Of a stretch of DNA of 64,000 nucleotides, positions 59,773 through 64,000 are shown piece by piece. Source of the DNA: Tetragonia tetragonoides (Eukaryota > Streptophyta > Magnoliopsida > Caryophyllales > Aizoaceae). Both the position numbers and the translations under genes were made by a program. The stretch is from positions 12,622,501 to 12,686,500 of the forward strand of contig CM076151.1 of NCBI GenBank assembly GCA_038025085.1. The letters are read 5' to 3'. The notes beneath the pieces were generated by a model. It saw only the letters and a program-made list of their open reading frames with translations. It did not search any database and was not told where the DNA came from. Within the stretch, counting starts at the first letter, position 1; each line of letters opens with the position of its first letter.

Positions 59773-62700
59773 TCACTTAGTCAGACTTTTGCTGAATTCC
59801 CATAGTCTCTTGGCTAAATCTGCATCACTACTCTGTGAGCTTGCTATGGCCAGATTACAGTCTCCAAAATATTTACCGCTAATTCCTTTAACACTCGGAT
59901 GCAATGCTACGTAACACGTTGTTGCTGCACCCTGCATCATGAAATGCAGCATCTATATCATTTCTGACTAGAAGCACAAAAGTATGCTACCATTGCTAAG
60001 CATCATAAATATTGTAGCTACATACCTGTTGGACATTTTTAACAATATGTCGACCCACAAGATTAACTAGACCTGCATCATACAGAAGAAGCATCATACA
60101 TAAATAACATCAACATTGAGCATCCTGCTTTATGTTTAAATTCTTATTTGACCTTCGCTATCTATTCCACACATCTCAGATAGCAGAACATAAATTTAAA
60201 CAGCACTCTAGTAATTATTAGTGAAATATGTTTGTTATTTTTATTTTTAACATAAATGTAATGAAATACTTTACCTCTAAATATGCTGTGATGGCGGAAA
60301 ATATCCGTGGTGACAACTCCTGGATGAACTGAATTAGCTGTAATCTCTAAATCTTCTTCCTGCATAACACATTGACATCAAACAAATGAGCAGCACATGA
60401 CATTATCACTGACAACCCAGTCAGATAACATCTCTATTAAATCTATACTATATGGAAGTACAAATCATAGGGCCATTATGGGTAAGAACCATTAAGATTA
60501 GGCAATGCCTCCACCTATTAACGTAAACCGCATATTTGCTCATAAGACTGACTAGCCACAGCCAACTTTTGGGTATAGCAACCTCGTTACAACTCCAAAA
60601 CAACTTCAATAAGTTTAAAAAAAAAACTTCACAAAAGATTGAAGAAAAAGGTTCCTCGCCCTTGGATGGAGAGGCGATACAGCTATTTTTTTCCCGATGG
60701 CCTAGTAAAGTATTGTGTCTCCTCCCCACTCCAATCAACTTTACTCTTATATCCTTCTCAAAAATTATAGGGGAAAAGAAGACTACTATACAAGCCTAGT
60801 CGGTTACTTTCTTTTGTCCACAGCGCCTAGTCGGTTACTTCATTTACCACTAGTTGGTTTTAAGATGAAAACACACTTTGGCTTGTACACAGTCTGCCTT
60901 TCATCCTTACACGGGCCTAGTGTTGGCCCATTGCAAATTTGAAACATAAGTAAACACACACACCTTTAAACGTCTTGCGAGTTCATTGGCATGTAAAACA
61001 TTTGCCAGCTTCGACTGACCATAAGCAGATAGGCTGCCATACCTGTGATTCATCAGATTGAGAAATTTCAGAGAAAGATTTCAGTAGAAATTATACGAGA
61101 CTTCTGGGGCTCATCCTCATATTTGGCTCACTAACCATTCACTTTTGTGCATGCAAAAACTAGTAACTTTCCAAGTTTTGCATTAACATTGTAACAGGTT
61201 TACAAAGAAAATAAACAAATATTCTCAGACACATAACCCTAACGAAGCCAAGCATGATATATATAGAAAAGTACTTGCTAGCATCGAATCATTCCTCAAT
61301 AAAATCACATAGTATTACCCAGAGGAATCATTGATTTTGTCAAACCGAATTCCTTCAGGATAGGAGAGCTGATGTCGTCGCGAAGAGACATTCACAATTC
61401 TTCCTTCTCTACTGTTCTCATGTACAGTTTTTTTCATTGTATCAAGCAATAAATTTGCTAGAAGAAAGTGGCCTGGAGAAGGGACATAATAGAAATTAGC
61501 CATATTGGAGATACTATAGAACCAATACTAATCTTATTTAAGAATATTTTTATGTCGTCTTTGACAAAGGCTAAGAAGGACGAGAAACTAGCATTAAGAG
61601 GCAAATGTGCTATGTTTATTTTTTTATGGTACTGAAAGAGGAACAACCAGGAGCGCCTCCTCTCAAGGTTAGCTCCCAATCTATTGGAATAAAGATTAGA
61701 ATCTAGTTCCCAGGATAGAGAATGGTGTACCATTGGAAATGGGCAACTAGATTGAAGGGCCATATTTGTCATCCAATCTGCCGCCCGATTCCCTTTTGCA
61801 CAATGAGGGTATCAAACCAAAAGAAACGAAGTAGACTTTGTCTAATAAGATTTACCCTCCCAGACCCCAGTTCAGTAACATCTCCGTAATCCAAATCATA
61901 TGACTAGTAAACAAGAAAGACAACAATCTGGCTTCACCTTTGGGACACTAGGGAGGATAAGGATGAATCAAAATCCTTCTCAATTAAAGGTCCAGCTACT
62001 AGCCAGTACTACCCAAAACTTGTATGTAGCCAGAACCCAACTTTGATATTAGTCTGTTGGCTTTTAAAATCCTGCCTTGAGAAAAGTGAAGGCATTTTAA
62101 CTAAACTGGAAAACCGGTCTGGCTGATACTGTTGCTTGGGTCAACAGGATTCAGGTGACACACTATATCTTCAAGAACTTATTATGAACTGAGGTAGCCC
62201 ATACCTATGCTTAAGTCTTCATTGACTTATAGATCAAAGATCAAACCTTTTAGAAACTAATCACTGAAAGCAGCCCTTGAAGAATCCAACTTCATGCAAC
62301 TTTCCATTTTAAGCTAGAAAACAGACGAATAATTTACTCACCTAGATGGTTGGTTGCAAATTGTAGCTCAATGTTGTCCTTGGAAAGCATGAAAGGTGTA
62401 GCCATCACTCCTGCATTGTTGCTTGCAGATAGAAAATCAAGCTTCTGAGGTTTGGTTTAAGCGTAATGCTAGTCACTGAGAAAGTATTAAGAACCTAACA
62501 GGTCTTTATGGCAATAATCAATAAGGAGAGAAGGTTAACTTGCTAAGTTAGTAACATAAGTTGAATCATCAACTGAGCTTACATAAGCAGATTAAGTGGA
62601 AGGCCTGAGGAATTGAATTCTGAAGCAAAATTCCTTACTGAAGCCATTGAACTGAGGTCTAGCTCCATGGCATCAATTCTTGCAGTGGGGTTATCTCTTG

Positions 62701-63400
62701 CAATTGCTTCTTTTACATCCCTACCAGCAGTCATATTCCTTACTCCCATGATAACATGGACACCACGCAACGCAAGCACACGAGCAGTTTCAGCTCCAAT
62801 ACCACTTGTTGCTCCTAAGAGAACCATCAAGTGGGGTGAAATACCAACTTCGAAAATAATTGTGCCATGGAACTTTGACAGTATATAAATTCAAGCTAAA
62901 GTAAGAAACTTTACAGCAATCTACAAATTTCCCTCTGAATCTCTATGAGAAATTAAGTTATTAAATTCCAGCTTGAATTTACAAGGACTCTCTGACATGC
63001 TCTTTCATCAAGTAATGACATATGATGAATCCTTAACTAGAACAGAACACTTTATTAAAATTTAATTGTGTCAATCAAAATCAAAAGACCCTAATAGATA
63101 GCATACATGTCAATTTTCATAAACTCCTGGAATTCCTTTGTGAATTAGCTTTAGCTGCATTATGATCTCATCAAATGACCCAGAAGAAAAGGCAAACTGT
63201 TCTATACAAAAAAGGCAAGGCAAGGCATTTTTCTTAAGGTCACAGTCACATTGGAAATTTATACAGTGAGATTTAACAAAAAATGATGAACCTGTGACAA
63301 TTGCAGTAAGACCATTGCCATTAATCCCTTCAGTAACTTCCTCAGCTGTTGAGCTTCCTGAGAATCCTGATGGCCCTTTTCTCCAGAACCCAAATCCCCA

Positions 63401-63403
<3 letters not shown>
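59773..63403 (-). CDS. TIC32-like short-chain dehydrogenase/reductase
   Basis: Eight exons, minus strand: 63403-63292, 62814-62583, 62421-62342, 61472-61319, 61042-60964, 60359-60275, 60072-60026, 59931-59773; 315 aa. Classical SDR fold: cofactor motif TGATSGIG (37-44, split over exons 1/2), [27 protein letters not shown] and the active site YGQSK (Y200, K204). N-terminus [16 protein letters not shown] and [18 protein letters not shown] match the plant TIC32 / retinol-dehydrogenase-like clade. TIC32 binds NADPH and calmodulin at the chloroplast inner envelope import site; several paralogues exist with other proposed roles, so TIC32 itself is not assured. The TC repeat in the leader (63402-63439) is directly upstream of the ATG. 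Intron 3 (62341-61473) holds a LINE relic. Confidence 0.92.
61540..61815 (-). mobile_element. LINE RNase H relic in the SDR intron
   Basis: On the minus strand, [19 protein letters not shown] (from about 61800) matches the closing HxxREANxxADWLA motif of plant LINE RNase H. The remainder of the frame is a terminal piece without RT. Borders are approximate. Confidence 0.55.

Positions 63404-63439
<36 letters not shown>
63402..63439. repeat. TC microsatellite in the SDR 5' leader
   Basis: About 19 TC/CT units, reading GA on the transcript, lie immediately upstream of the start codon. Confidence 0.9.
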
Positions 63440-63443
<4 letters not shown>

Positions 63444-64000
63444 TTGGGTTTGACGGAGGACGGATAGATTTTGGCTGGACAAAACGGGTATTCGAGTTTA
63501 TATCATGGTTTATATGCAATTAGCTTTTAAACAAAAAATTAAATGCAAGTAGATAAATATGGTCCTTTATTTAGTGTAATTCCAATTGCAATGGTCCTTT
63601 ATGTCATGGTTTTACAATATAGTTTTTATTTTATTTTAGGACAATGTACAATGTAGTTAGAAACGGATAAATGGTCAATAATGATTTCCTTATTTATTTA
63701 TTTGGGGAAGGACGAAGATCATTAGACCTGTAGAAATCAAACCTCAACCTCGTGGTTGGGGTATGATGCTCCTAACCACCGGAATATCTCTTAATTCCTT
63801 AAATCATTTCTCACTGCTCTTTTAGAAACCAACTCTTTGTGCAAGCTGACTGACTGGGAAAATGTTTTCTTTTGGTTTCGTTGGCATCTTTAATAATGCT
63901 TAGCATATGTACTGCACAATTAATTCTGCCACGAAATTTACATGTAGACTGTGCAACTGTTCAGCTATCAGCATGAAAGCTCACACTGCAATTTACAATT
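63440..64000. other. Upstream region of the SDR gene with a SINE-like relic
   Basis: On the minus strand, 63795-63690 shows CCGGTGGTTAGGAGCATCA (box A-like) and GAGGTTTGATTTC (box B-like), followed by an AAATAAATAAAT tail, suggesting a decayed SINE. Nothing else was recognised up to the window edge. Confidence 0.45.

Noticed and set aside
60448..60738. 96-codon minus-strand frame in the SDR gene
   Set aside because: It lies wholly inside intron 5 and has no recognisable domain; possibly a decayed insertion.

Overview
The window is nuclear DNA of a flowering plant, most probably a eudicot. Spliceosomal introns with GT..AG borders, 35-45% GC non-coding DNA, plastid-targeted proteins, plant-only families (PATRONUS-like, YODA, HCF106, BAHD) and dense small transposons all point that way. 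I cannot fix the species. Gene models were built by hand from splice borders, codon phase and family conservation; UTR ends are estimates.

Layout, left to right. 1-6.7 kb is transposon-rich: a MULE/FAR1-type transposase fragment (minus), a long AAT microsatellite, a cluster of palindromes, and a damaged DCR-like BAHD acyltransferase (3465-4408). 6.7-14.1 kb carries MTB (METTL14 orthologue, m6A writer, plus). 14.4-22.5 kb carries FAN1 nuclease (minus), with one SINE in an exon and another in an intron. 22.6-25.2 kb is a nest of small DNA transposons and a SINE. 25.3-27.4 kb is a PATRONUS/securin-like cell-cycle gene (plus). 28.1-32.3 kb is HCF106/TatB of the thylakoid Tat translocase (minus), with a duplicated exon. 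32.6-36.8 kb is intergenic with LINE and SINE relics. 36.8-40.1 kb is a conserved plant Pro/Ser-rich protein of unknown function (plus). 42.5-46.1 kb is an Lsi2/ArsB-type ion transporter (plus), followed by a tandem array of about 310-bp units. 50-58.9 kb is the MAPKKK gene YODA (plus) with a leader full of small uORFs. 59.7-63.4 kb is a TIC32-like short-chain dehydrogenase (minus).

The genes are independent housekeeping or developmental loci, not an operon or cluster. I saw no previously undescribed multi-gene system. The strongest novelty is inside genes: a SINE with a perfect 16-bp target duplication in FAN1 exon 2 that puts a stop codon in frame but also supplies a splice donor whose phase matches a downstream exonic acceptor; a 144-nt exon duplication in HCF106; a doubled perfect D-box in the PATRONUS-like protein; and a Trp-to-Arg change at a conserved MTB position. 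Two coding regions (DCR-like, FAN1) each lack one base in a T run, which is either real decay or a base-calling error.
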